Positions 1-11,600 of a DNA stretch of 64,000 bases are shown here, piece by piece. Source of the stretch: Spongilla lacustris (taxonomy: Eukaryota > Porifera > Demospongiae > Spongillida > Spongillidae); NCBI GenBank assembly GCA_949361645.1, contig OX442415.1:1352798-1416797 (forward strand). The letters run 5' to 3'. The notes beneath the pieces are model-generated. The model ran no database searches and had not been told where the DNA came from. It worked only from the letters and a program-made list of their open reading frames with translations. The position numbers and the translations under genes were made by a program. Each line of letters starts with the position of its first letter. Within the stretch, counting starts at the first letter, position 1.

Positions 1-711
1 TGAATTTGATGCGGGCACTATTTTCTGATGAGGGACTTGTAAGTGGTTGCTGCACTCCATCACCTACTGGGTACAAACTACTGGATCAAACAATCATTGG
101 TGATATTAGAAGTAAGTTCATTGACAATAAAACGTTTTGTTTCTCCCCATACCGTGCACATCAAGTACAAATTCCCTGCCAGTAGCTGTGACGATGAATA
201 GGTGAGATGAAAGAACACACTACAAGGCAACATGAATGCAAAGTGCAGAAGCCTTCGAAGCAGGAGTCTATAGTGTAGCCTGTGCTTGATGTAACAACTG
301 CACATTAATTTAATAATTCGATCTGATATACATGAGATACAGAGTGCATGGATACAAAGCATGGCACACAAAAATCTATAGGCCTGAGAAGAAATATTTG
401 TTTATATTGTCACATGTAACAATACCACAAAACATTCCTCAATTACTAGCTTCTTGCAAGGCTTGCAACAACTTCGCCAAACTTTCCACAACTGCAAGCT
501 TTAGCTTCACAGCTACTGGTCTTGCATGGGAGCTGGAATCCATGCAAACAAAGTTACAGCTTTCAAGCAGTGCATCATTCCTCCAAATCAAGTCGCAGCA
601 GGTAAACTGCATTATCTTGTTTTCATGAGTTTGTGTGCAAACTGTTCATTATAATGCAGGATGGAGCGGAGTTAACAGTTCTTGCTAAAAAAGCAAAGCG
701 TGACAGTGCAA
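1..711 (+). CDS. 3' portion of an unrecognised multi-exon gene (partial)
   Basis: Three consecutive open segments join in phase. Exon A is 3-111 (frame 3, 36 codons, ends at a GTAAGT donor, phase 1). Exon B is 450-601 (after ...TTACTAG; ends CAG|GTAAAC, phase 0). Exon C is 660-711 (after ...TAATGCAG; ends at GTAAGT, phase 1). The peptide has no motif I recognise; it includes LMRALFSDEGLVSG in exon A and AELTVLAKKAKRDSA in exon C. The gene runs off the left edge and I could not find a convincing next exon after 711. The phase agreement at both junctions is what I see; that it is a real gene is inferred. Confidence 0.4.
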
Positions 712-1844
712 GTAAGTAAAAGATCAAAGTCCTACCCGGTAGTAACTGCTTGAAATATTTTACTATCAGTAGTATAGCCAATGATCACACAAGTAAAGCT
801 GCTTCAGACCCAACAGTTTTGAAGTCCCGGAACCACATAATAGTATTTACACAGTGTGAAGGCTGAAGGGCACTGAGCTCACTTATTGTCCACTATGAAC
901 TTATTCGAGCGTTGTATTGAGTCCCAATCGGCCACCTGTTGAAAGTGCCACTCCTCTGGTGCCCGTTGTACATCTTGCAAGTGCTGTCTGGAAGGGCACC
1001 CTTGTGTAAACTGCTACCCAGGGAAAACAGGAAAATGCAGGAACATCCCACCTGCATCATCCGCCGCAATCTGAGGCTTCCCTTCAATCCCATAGCTCAC
1101 CTTCAGTGGCAACCCCTGAGACAGTCACAATGATTCCTTGTGCTTCGCGCAGCAATATTTCCATACTTAGGAGCTCACACACATTAACTCAAATTTCACA
1201 CCTAGCTAAGAAGAAATGTGTTGCCCCTAACTGGACAGTTCTCATTACTCCTTCGATGCGGCACTCCCACATGTCTCTCCATACTAGTGGACCATTTCCT
1301 GGGGCAGTGCCCATTAAATGGTTACAGGATCATGATCTTTTTATCTGCTCTCTGTCACCAACACCAGATCAAGATCACACCCTAAACATTGCAGGGAAAT
1401 GAACCACATCCTGCACAAGGTTACCCTCCCAGTTTCCTATCAGAGTCTACCATCCTTTGAAGAGGTTTGCGAGCTACATCACCTTTGTACTTTATTCCTT
1501 CCAGGGCTAGGCTCATGTTGGGTGTGGGTGCTCAAGATGGGGGTGATGAAGATGCTGAAGTCAGTGTACAAAGGACAGGGAGGCCACAACTGAATAGGTG
1601 CCTGTAAAGAGGCATATTATCAGATAATGGGGATCATTAAACTTAACAGTGCGCTGTTGATCATCCATAGAGAGGAGTATTCTGATTGAGTAATGTAGCT
1701 ACTTTCTGAATATACTTTAATATATAGCATTCCTGCCCAGGATTTGTAAAAGACAACATGCCGTCTGAAGAGAAACAACTATCAGCAGTTAAGAATGTTA
1801 AGCTTTTTTGAACTTCGCGAAGGTAAGATTCTATATATACATCT
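712..1844. other. No gene recognised
   Basis: Only short open frames interrupted by stops, without paired splice sites that keep a frame. I see no recognisable protein, RNA or repeat here. Confidence 0.4.
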
Positions 1845-2206
1845 ATGCATGCATGTATATTAACTATACATGCATGCATGTATATTAACTATACATGCAT
1901 GCATGTATATAAACTATACATGCATGCATGTATATAAACTATACATGCATGCATGTATATTAACTATACATGCATGCATGTATATAAACTATACATGCAT
2001 GCATGTATATAAACTATACATGCATGCATGTATATAAACTATACATGCATGCATGTATATAAACTATACATGCATGCATGTATATAAACTATACATGCAT
2101 GCATGTATATAAACTATACATGCATGCATGTATATTAACTATACATGCATGCATGTATATTAACTATACATGCATGCATGTATATTAACTATACATGCAT
2201 GCATGC
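1845..2206. repeat. 25-bp palindromic satellite, about 14 copies
   Basis: Near-perfect head-to-tail array with a 25-bp period. Each unit carries the 18-bp palindrome ATACATGCATGCATGTAT joined by AAACT or TAACT spacers. Units differ mainly by a T/A change in the spacer, which indicates recent expansion. Each unit could form a cruciform. Confidence 0.95.
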
Positions 2207-2360
2207 AAACAGGACGAACGTAAGTGAAGGGACGGAAATCTATCTCTTTATAGCCAGAGCAAAGCAAAGGGTCTGGACAGCACGAACTACCTCTGACAAA
2301 TTGGCGACAGTCTGCCTAACATATCAATGCATTGCAGCCATCGGGTCTCATCAGAAGAGT

Positions 2361-2440
2361 AAGCTTCTTGCAAGGCTTGCAACAACTGCAACAATGCTGG
2401 TTTTGCATGGGAGCTGGTATCCAGGCAAACAAAGATGCAG
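2361..2440 (+). pseudogene. Degenerate copy of the exon at 450-601
   Basis: This stretch repeats pieces of the 450-601 exon: CTTCTTGCAAGGCTTGCAAC at the start, then TTGCATGGGAGCTGG and CAGGCAAACAAAG, with the middle deleted. The surrounding splice sites are not conserved. It is probably a decayed tandem duplicate of that exon, about 1.9 kb downstream of the first copy. Confidence 0.55.
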
Positions 2441-3394
2441 CATGTTCATGACATGCAAGGTGACCACCCCAGCAGAGTTTGCTCTAGAATCTGATACTGA
2501 GCATCACTGCTGCAGACATAGAACTAAGTAATTGAGATACTAAATCATTCAAAGTGAGGATATTCTTTTTAAAATCAATATCCAAAAATGTGGATCAGTT
2601 TGTGGCTTTTCCTATTTGGTAAGGATGCTGGTTGCAGTATAGCATGCTATACTGCAACCAGCTAACTACAATAAAAGCGCCACCCCATTGTCTTTATAAA
2701 GCCTTAAATGGTGAGCAGTTACTTGAAAAGGCCAATGAAGTGTTCCGGAAAATAACAATATCTGAGAGCAGATGCAAAATCATTCAGTTGCCAAGGGCAA
2801 CAAGTGTGACTCAATGTGGATTATTTCTAACTTCCCAGGCTGCTTAACAGAAGGATGGAAAGAGGGAGCAGAAGAGGGAAAAGCAGATACTTCCATACCC
2901 CATGCTCTGAACTCAATTCTGTATCTCATGGTCCTGATGCTACACCACTAAGGATCTCCTCCATTCCTCCCTTCTCCACCCAATGTCTACTGATGCCTAT
3001 TCAGGAAAGAGTCGAACCTTCTCCTTCTTAACCTCCCTGGTCCTGATTTGAACTTTATACCCTTTGGGTCCAGCACATGTGGAGAAGACTCACGATGGTC
3101 AGTTAGCAGTAGGGGGTGGGCCCCCTGGTGGTGCAAGCCGGCAGAGTGAATGCAGGGAGTGCCATGAGTAACCAAAAGGGTGGCAGCCTACAAAAGCAAT
3201 GGCAATCCACACAATCGAATTAGAGCACTACTTGCTGATACAGACTTAAGTTTCAACTCAGTGAGGTGGTGTGCTTGATTGCCTTTTGCTGGCTTATGTC
3301 TTCAACAGAAGCGTTCAAACACACAGAGCGTGGAAGGTTAAAGCGACAGCCTGATTGGAATCTTTGGGGTCATGGCTTGGGCTGTGTAATCTAT

Positions 3395-4250
3395 GTAAGC
3401 CCAAAGTGGCATACATAGCGTCTTGACTGACGAAAACTTTACAATCGGAAGTTCGAAAGCTAAGGCTGCTGTTGATTGCGCGAAAGGCATGATCCAGTGG
3501 TCTGCTATACAAGAAAACAAACGGGATCTTAGAAGGTTTGCTGAATGGTTGGTTAGTCAAAGGCCTTGAATCCTGTTTGGATAGTGCAGCTACTAAATCT
3601 GACTTCACAAGCCAGAAGAAACGTGAGCTAATGCGGAAAGCGTTTCATAAACTATCATCAGACACATTTAGGAAGCGTTGGGAAAGTTTCATATCTCAAT
3701 CAATAAGCACGTCACCGTGCCCTATTTTCTACCAATATGTAACAGATAAACATGACAAAGGAACGTTTTCCAATTAATGCCCCACGAACTGTTGAAAATC
3801 TTGAGTCACTAAGTTACATTGGAAAAATGCCTTGAGATATGCTGCTGGTTATATACCAAGGTCATTGTATAAATTTTTTTACAAAGTCTAAGCATCCTAA
3901 AGAGGAAGAGTTGCTGTTGTGCCTGGATGATATGGTGCAAAGTGAGACGTGTACAGAAAAAGATTAGTCAGAAGATTGGGTTAGGGGACTTTTAAAATCG
4001 TGGTGGATTAATATATGTCACCAGTGAAATGTATATGGTCATTTGTGCAATGGAAATTGAGTTGCGACCACATCTGCAAAGTGACCTTTCTCAGCTGACT
4101 CACTTTAAGCAGAATGCTTTAGAGAGTATCATGGTCAATGAAGATGCATTATTATTCTTGTCTATACTTTCTGCACCTTGGGAAGTTGAAACTAACATTG
4201 AAGAAGAACAATACTACAAGATGCCATTTTCGCGTGTCTAAGTGCCCAAC
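3395..4250 (+). pseudogene. Decayed multicopy transposon-type ORF
   Basis: Open fragments in shifting plus-strand frames read as one broken protein. It has a basic helical part near 3538-3777 (contains KKRELMRKAFHKLSSDTFRKR), a stretch near 3826-3880 reading NALRYAAGYIPRSLYK, and a C-terminal part at 4029-4241 (MEIELRPHLQSDLSQL and a run of acidic residues). At least three frameshifts or stops separate them. The NALRY-AGY-PRSL block resembles, from memory, a repetitive ORF common in sponge and coral genomes that I believe is mobile-element derived. I cannot name the superfamily. Confidence 0.45.
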
Positions 4251-4395
4251 ATTGAAACAAAACGTACATGATGTTGGCGGAAGTACTCCGATGTTCAGAA
4301 AAGAACAGTGAGCAAGCAGCAGAGACAAATCTCTTGGACTCTTTTCGTAAATAGGTTAAAAGTAAACTGTTTCAAGGAGTGCCTATGTACAACTA

Positions 4396-4901
4396 CTGTA
4401 TAAATAAAGTATAATAACTTAAATTATTTACTAATTCGTATAACGTATTCGTATTTTTTAATAACATACAAATACAAATGCATATGTAGTTCGTATTTTT
4501 TAATGGTTGACGATAAATGAGTTCGTAATTTTTCATGCAGCACTGCAATTGCCAATTGCTGGTGCATGCGTGCATACATTGCCAAGGATTCTAGTTTTTG
4601 AAATTTCTACGGTATCGCAGTAGTACGACCACGGTGCATTGTTTGTATCGACACATAACAACTAAAGAAGCTAGCGAGGTCGCCAATATCAATAGGCGTG
4701 ATTGCTTCAACCGTTTTGGACAAATTCTAGCGTCCTCCTTCATGAAATCCCACTTTTCAGCCATTTCAAGTAATAATGAATACGAGCTGAACTCGTATTT
4801 TTTAATGATTATTGGACAATAAATTCGTAATTATAATTCGTAAAAATAATTGCCAGGCTTATTTTAAAAATTCGAATTCGTATTTAACTTTATTTATACA
4901 G
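4396..4901. mobile_element. Mariner-like MITE, 506 bp, TA target duplication
   Basis: Terminal inverted repeats CTGTATAAATAAAGT at 4396 and ACTTTATTTATACAG ending at 4901 are flanked on both sides by TA (4394-4395 and 4902-4903), the Tc1/mariner insertion signature. The interior is A/T-rich with repeated TTCGTATTTTTTAAT and AATTCGTAA subterminal motifs. There is no transposase ORF, so it is non-autonomous. Confidence 0.75.
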
Positions 4902-5628
4902 TATGCGCTCACGTGACCTCGTTTCCAATCCCTCTCTTATAATATCTATGGTGGGCCCAAATGCTCGTTTTCCATAAGCTATTCCTTCAAACTCCCATAG
5001 CTAGTCACAGTCGAACATATGGTTATGACAAACACGTATGTGTGCGTACGTACGTACGTACCTAGCCTTGGCTTTGGGAAGTCTCTCACTACGATCAAAT
5101 TAAAGCATCCTGTTAGAAATGAATCCATCCAGTGAAGTATGATTGGTACCAGTCTTCACAATCTTTTCAGGATACCAGGCGTAGGCCTATCTCTTTCATT
5201 AGGTTTGAAGGCTCTGTGCGTCGTATATGTCCCAATATCTGCGCAGCATAAATAATGACATATCTTGATTTGAATTGGTAGTCAATCTAAAAGAAGGTAC
5301 CTTTTTCAGCCATTTGAATCCTTTTTATGGGAAACCCGCTTCGTCTGCTTCTGATCGTAAAAGTCATTGCAGTAATATGACGGAAGAAAAGATTAAAACA
5401 CCGGATAAATAGATCTTTTTGCTGTTGTCATAGTTACACCGTCGATTGACAGCAAGGGGATGCAATCCCTTGTGTCACTACAGGGTTACGATCCTGTCCT
5501 TAGGGTCTACCTAGAAGGGCACAGGTGGCCATTAGTCATGGAGGTACCTATTGCGCGCGCACAGCTTGTACGGTACCAGGTGCGTTTAATATTCCCGCCC
5601 TTAGGCGCTGCTCACAGGCCTGGCGGCA

Positions 5629-8600
5629 ATGACACCCGGAGATCCGTGGGAATTTGTGTGCGAGAAGTTGCTGTACCTAATTGAAGAGCACCCGTCTGAC
5701 CTACACTGGTGAGCAGCTGTAAGCTGTTCATACGTTAACACGCACGGATGCGTGCAAACTGCGTACTAGTAGTAGTACTATAATTTAAATTTTTAGTATG
5801 CTTACACAGCCAAAAAGTATTGATATCATCGCTGCAACGTTATGTTTTATCTCACCACTGCTGATGCATTATGATACTTTTTGGCTGTGTATAGTGTTTG
5901 TGTGTGTTATTATGTGTGATGTATTTGTTTATTATAGTGTGATGCTAATACGTTACATACTTTTTAGGTGCATGTTTGTAGATGCATCGCTCCAACCGAA
6001 GGACAGGATGCTGAAGAGAGGCTGGATGGTGGGCGGGGAGGAGGACATGCCCACAGAGGAGATGTTCGAGAGAGCATTCGTGTTCAGGAAGCAGAGGCTG
6101 TGCAGATGGTGTATGAGGTGAGCAGGGAGCCTCCATCACTTCCTGTGTTACCTACCTACCTACCTACCCCCCCACGTGGTGGTATGTTGTCTCTGTGTAG
6201 TGCTTGGACGGTGTTCCATGGCATGGAGGGGAGGGAGAGGCAGGAGCACCAGAGGAAGATGAAGGCCGCCTCCCACCACTACACCTCCTCCATGCTCCAT
6301 AAGGTGTTCTCCAAATGGCACATATCCTTCTTATGTACACACATGCACACACATACACATACATGTATATACATGTACATGTACTACACACACACACACA
6401 CACACACATACAACACTGTATACACACATAAATGTACACGTGTAGCATGTTGTCATCTGTGCAAAGAGGTTACAATCACATGCATTATTATGCATTTCCA
6501 GCTTTTGGTAGGCAGGGGGCAACTAATTTGAATAGTTAGATTTCAAGCCCCATATAGCCTAGCCCCATATAGGCCCATCCCATAAACACTAGCCCCACAC
6601 AAAGGCTCCCCTTCCTCCTCCCCCTCCCCCCCCCCTGCAGAAGGGCACAAGGCTACTACATACGTCAATACCCTTAACACCCACATACACATGTAGCATG
6701 TTGTCACCTGTGCAAAGATCACAAGCATGAGTGGCTACATTATTATGCTCACGATTGGTGGTCAGAGGTGGGCAACAATTTGAATAGTTGAATTTCAAGC
6801 CCCATGGAGCCCCACTAGCCCAATATAGACCCATAAGGCTGCCACCACCCTACTAACTCATTACCCTTAACGCCCACCACGGCTATTCCTCCCTGCGGGT
6901 ACAGAGACGCTCCCTGGCCTCCAGCAAGCTGGCAGGTGTCCTCAGCACCTACATCCTCCGCGCCGTCCTCACCTCCTGGCTGGAGGACTTCAAGGAAAGC
7001 AGGAGAGCCAAGAGGTGGTTTGAGCACGGGGTGGCCAAGGGGGAGGGGGAGGTGGCCAAGGACTGGTGCTGGCCGGAGGGGGAGGACCACATGTCCCTCC
7101 TACCCAGGGAGGTGGCGATGAAGGTGGGTGGTCATGAATAGGAGGTTGTTAGAACACATCACCCCCTCCCCCCCCCTCCTTCCCCGCATATGCTCCTTCC
7201 ATATCTACAGCTCTACATGTGCTCCATCTGTGTGTTATCTTTATCATTACGATGAGGTGGCCATGATAGGGGAGGGTGGTACTTCAAACCCATTGACCCC
7301 CCCCCCCCCCCTTTGTACAGCCATGATATCTATGTTATCCACTCCATGCCCCTTCCATACCCATGCCCCCCCCCCCCCCCCTCCATACCCATGCCCCCCC
7401 CCCCCCCCCCCCCCCTCCATACCAATGTTCCCTCCCTTCTCTTTCAGATCTTCACCTATGCTGGTGTACGCTCGCTGTGCCGCAGTGCTCAGGTGTGCAG
7501 GAGCTGGAAGGATATAACGGAGGAACCACAGCTGTGGAACAAGGTGGACTTCTACTCCCTCGGCTGTGGGTGGGTGTGGCTACATTCAAACCTACTGAAG
7601 GCACCTTGTTTGCATCTCACCGTACATGTTTCTCACCCCACATCCAAAACCCCTCATCACTCTTCACATCATATATCACTCACATCACATATCACCCTCA
7701 CCATACCACATATCACCCTCACATCACATAATACTCTCACATCACATATCACCCTCACATCACACATCACCCTCCCATATTACCCTCCCACATCACTCTC
7801 ATATCACAGGGCCACAGACCGTGTGATGCTCAGCATGCTTCAGAAGTACCGCCCACTCCTGGGCCATCTCAACCTGAGGGCCTGCACTGCCCTTACCCCA
7901 GAGAGCCTTAAGTACATAGGTGAGTGGGCGTGGCCTGGGATTGGTGATGCATTATCAATTAATCATACTCCCCTCTTGTAGGTCAATGCCATAATTTACA
8001 AGATCTCAATTTGTCTGAGTATCAGGGACTGACAGTAAGGATATTTAGAATATGCACATACATACATACATGTACATGCGCACACACAGGTCTGTGTACT
8101 ACACCTCTGTACCTTATCCTCTTCAGGACACATTAATTGAGAGCATAGCGCGAGGCTGCACAGGTCTCCTCTACCTCAACCTCTCCTACACCAATGTAAC
8201 CAACGCCACCCTGAGAATACTCACCAAGTATGCACATTTGCTGCCATGAACTGAGTCCCACACCACTGCCACCTCCTCCCCACACCACTACCTCCTCCTC
8301 CCCACACCACTACCTCCTCCTCCCCACACCACTACCTCCTCCTCCCCACACCACTACCACCTCCTCCCCACACCACTACCACCTCCTCCCCACACCACTA
8401 CCACCTCCTCCCATACCACTACCACCTCCTCCCCACACCACTACCTCCTCCCCACACCACTACCACCTCCTCCCCACCCCTTATTTTCAGATACTGTGCT
8501 AACCTCCACTACTGTAGTCTTGCTTACTGCACGGGCTTCAGCAGCAAAGGCCTTCATTCTATTGCCGTGGGCAACGGATGTCGCAAGCTTGTCTACCTGG

Positions 8601-11600
8601 ACCTCTCAGGGTGCACACAGGTCATATGAGGTTGGGGGCGGGTCTGCATGAGGTTGGGACGTATCCATAGGTAACCAAATGTGGGAGGCGTGTCCAAATA
8701 CCTCTATATATATGAAATGGTTAGATTTATGTGTCAAGCACGTTTTTTGAATTGTAATCGTGGTATGGTTGATACTTTTTGTGCGCATTTTCCACTCAGC
8801 ATAGAGTTAAATCGTATCGAAGGAACTTTTGTTCACAGTTATTATTATTATTTGATGCACATCTATGTAAAATGTGCAATTTAGCTTGTACTTGTACTTA
8901 CATGTGAGCAGCTGTTACACTTTTTGTAGCTACACATTAACGCTGAGTGGTTTGAATATCGCACAAGGAATGCTGTTGTGTATACTGTATCTGAATGTAC
9001 ACATGTACTGCCAGGCCTGCCTTATGTACACATGTACTGCTAGGCCTGCCTTATGTACACATGTACTGCTAGGCCTGCCTTATGTACACATGTACTGCTA
9101 GGCCTGCCTTATGTACACATGTACTGCTAGGCCTGCCTTTTGTACACATGTACTGCTAGGCCTGCCTTATGTACACATGTACAGCTAGGCCTGCCTTATG
9201 TACACATGTACTGCTAGGCCTGCCTTATGTACACATGTACTGCTAGGCCTGCCTTATATACACATGTACTGCTAGGCCTGCCTTATGTACACATGTACTA
9301 CCAGGCCTGCGTTATGTATCTCTCATCCACCAGGAGTTATGACTGAGCAGTTATTTAACCTGCGACCTGCAATAGTGGAAAGCCTTCACCTTAATCAAAA
9401 GATTGCTAAGAATGTCCCGATTTTAGTCCCTATACGAGGGGGGTCGAGTGTATATTCGTCAGACGTTTTGTCCTTAATATATTCTAGTAGTGAGAAAAAT
9501 TCATTGTCACCTCCCATTTGGCAGCCAAAATTCTATTTGACATTGCACATGGGCTGGTGGTATGGGTCAGGGTGATTGTTTGGGGTGCTCTAATAAGGAT
9601 GATGTTTATAATCCTGCAGTTAGATGCTGAAGCCATGCACAGTCTAGGGAAAGGCTGTCCCATCCTGAACACACTGTTGCTGAACGACATTCCTGAGATG
9701 ACTGATGGCATGATCATGGTATGTGCCTCCACCTCAATATCATCACATCATTGACTAGCACATGGTCCTTTAAATGGCCTCCTTATTACCTTACACATAT
9801 CCTGAATGACCATCACATGACCATCACATGACCACAGTCACTTAAGTTCTAGGCTATCCATCTCAGCATCACATGGCAATCTTACATGACATCACATGGC
9901 CATGTCACATGACATCACATGGCCATGTCACATGACATCACATGCCTGCCTCCCCTTCAGAGCCTCGCTGCTCACTGCCACACTCTGAGGCACATCTCCT
10001 TCATGGGAGGGACAACGCTCAGTGACCACGCCTTCAAGAGGCTTGCTGTGGCCAACAAGAAACTGAAGACCATCAAAATTGAAGGTTAGCTAACTGCCTC
10101 TCCCTCCTCCCATCTGCCCTCCCTCCTCTCATGCACCTTACCTACTCTGACTTCCCTCGAGGTCTCATCTACCCTCCCTCCTCTCGTCCCCTCCTCTCCC
10201 TCTCCTCCTCCCATCTGCCCTTCCTTTCATGTGCCCCTCCCTCTCTTATGCCCCTCCCTCCTTTCATCTTCCTTTGAGTGTATCACTGCTGGTCCCTCCC
10301 TCTTCCCCAGACAACCCTTGTATCAGCGATGCCACACTCAAGTACCTCTCTACTTGTAAGGACCTTCAACATGTCTACCTGGCAGGATGCTATCGTGTCT
10401 CTGAACATGGCCTCAAGTTCCTCGGAACACTCAAGAGGCTTCAGGTCCTCAACCTCTCAGATTGCTCCAGGTAGCCATGGTAACTACCGTGTGTTGACAG
10501 CCTGATATTATATACACATACATACACACAACACACACATACATGTACACATACACGTGCACACACACACACAAATCTACACACAGAATATCAGACACAG
10601 GCATCAGATACCTCATGGAAGGGAACCAACTGAAAGAACTCAACCTAACAAACTGCATCAAGATCAGTGATGTAACACTCTTGAGAATGACACAGTGGTA
10701 TGCTATGATTTGCAAACACCCCTTTTAGCTTTAGCGACCACACCCCTCGCGTGACCACACCCATTTAGCTACCACACTCCTTGAGTGACTACACCCTCTA
10801 TAGGTCATGCTGCACCTGAAACTAACTGCACTCTTTGTAAATGTAATTTTACATGCAACATACGTTTGCAAACCCTACCTTCCCACACACCCCACCTCCC
10901 CCTCCCACACACCCTCACACCTCCTCCTCCCACATAACCTCCCCCTCCCCTCTCAGCTCTCTGAAGCTCACTTATGTCAACTTGTGCTACTGTGAGCACA
11001 TCTCTGATGCGGGGGTGGACCTGCTGGCTCACATACCCACCTTGGTATCCCTGGACATCACGGGGTGCAACATATCGGACATGGGCGTGGCCTCCCTGAG
11101 GACCAACCCCCACTTCCTGCACCTGGTGGTTGCCGAGGTGACAGAGGTGACAGACGACGGCCTTCAGAAGATGGTGTCCACAATGGAGCATTTGGAGAGT
11201 TTGGACATCAGTGACTGTGAGGTGGGTGGGGGGGGCATGTAGGGGGAGGTGGGGATAGAGGAGGTGGTGATGGAAGTTTCAGCAATGATATTTGTGATGA
11301 GGGTATGGGTGGGCTTTTGGACATGGTGATGGAGTATCACTGCTTTTCTACAGGCAATCACTGACTCAGGCCTCCAAAGCCTAGCGTACCACTGTCACAT
11401 ACTGAGGATCCTCTTAATGGCCAACTTACCAAAGGTCAGTGTGCACTGTACATGTAAGCCCCACCACCCCATAAGCCATGCATCCCTCCCTCAATAGGCC
11501 CCCCCTTCCCTCCCTACATAAGCCCCACCTTCCCTCCCTACATAAGCCCCACCTTCCCTCCCTACATAGGCCCCACCTTCCCTCCCTACATAAGCCCCAC

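Noticed and set aside
1845..2206. CRISPR array
   Set aside because: Regular 25-bp period but no unique spacers, and the genome is eukaryotic with spliced genes; it is a satellite.
5968..6531. 187-codon plus-strand frame overlapping FBXL13 exon 2
   Set aside because: Different frame from the exon, runs through a donor site and into the AC microsatellite; shadow of the real exon.
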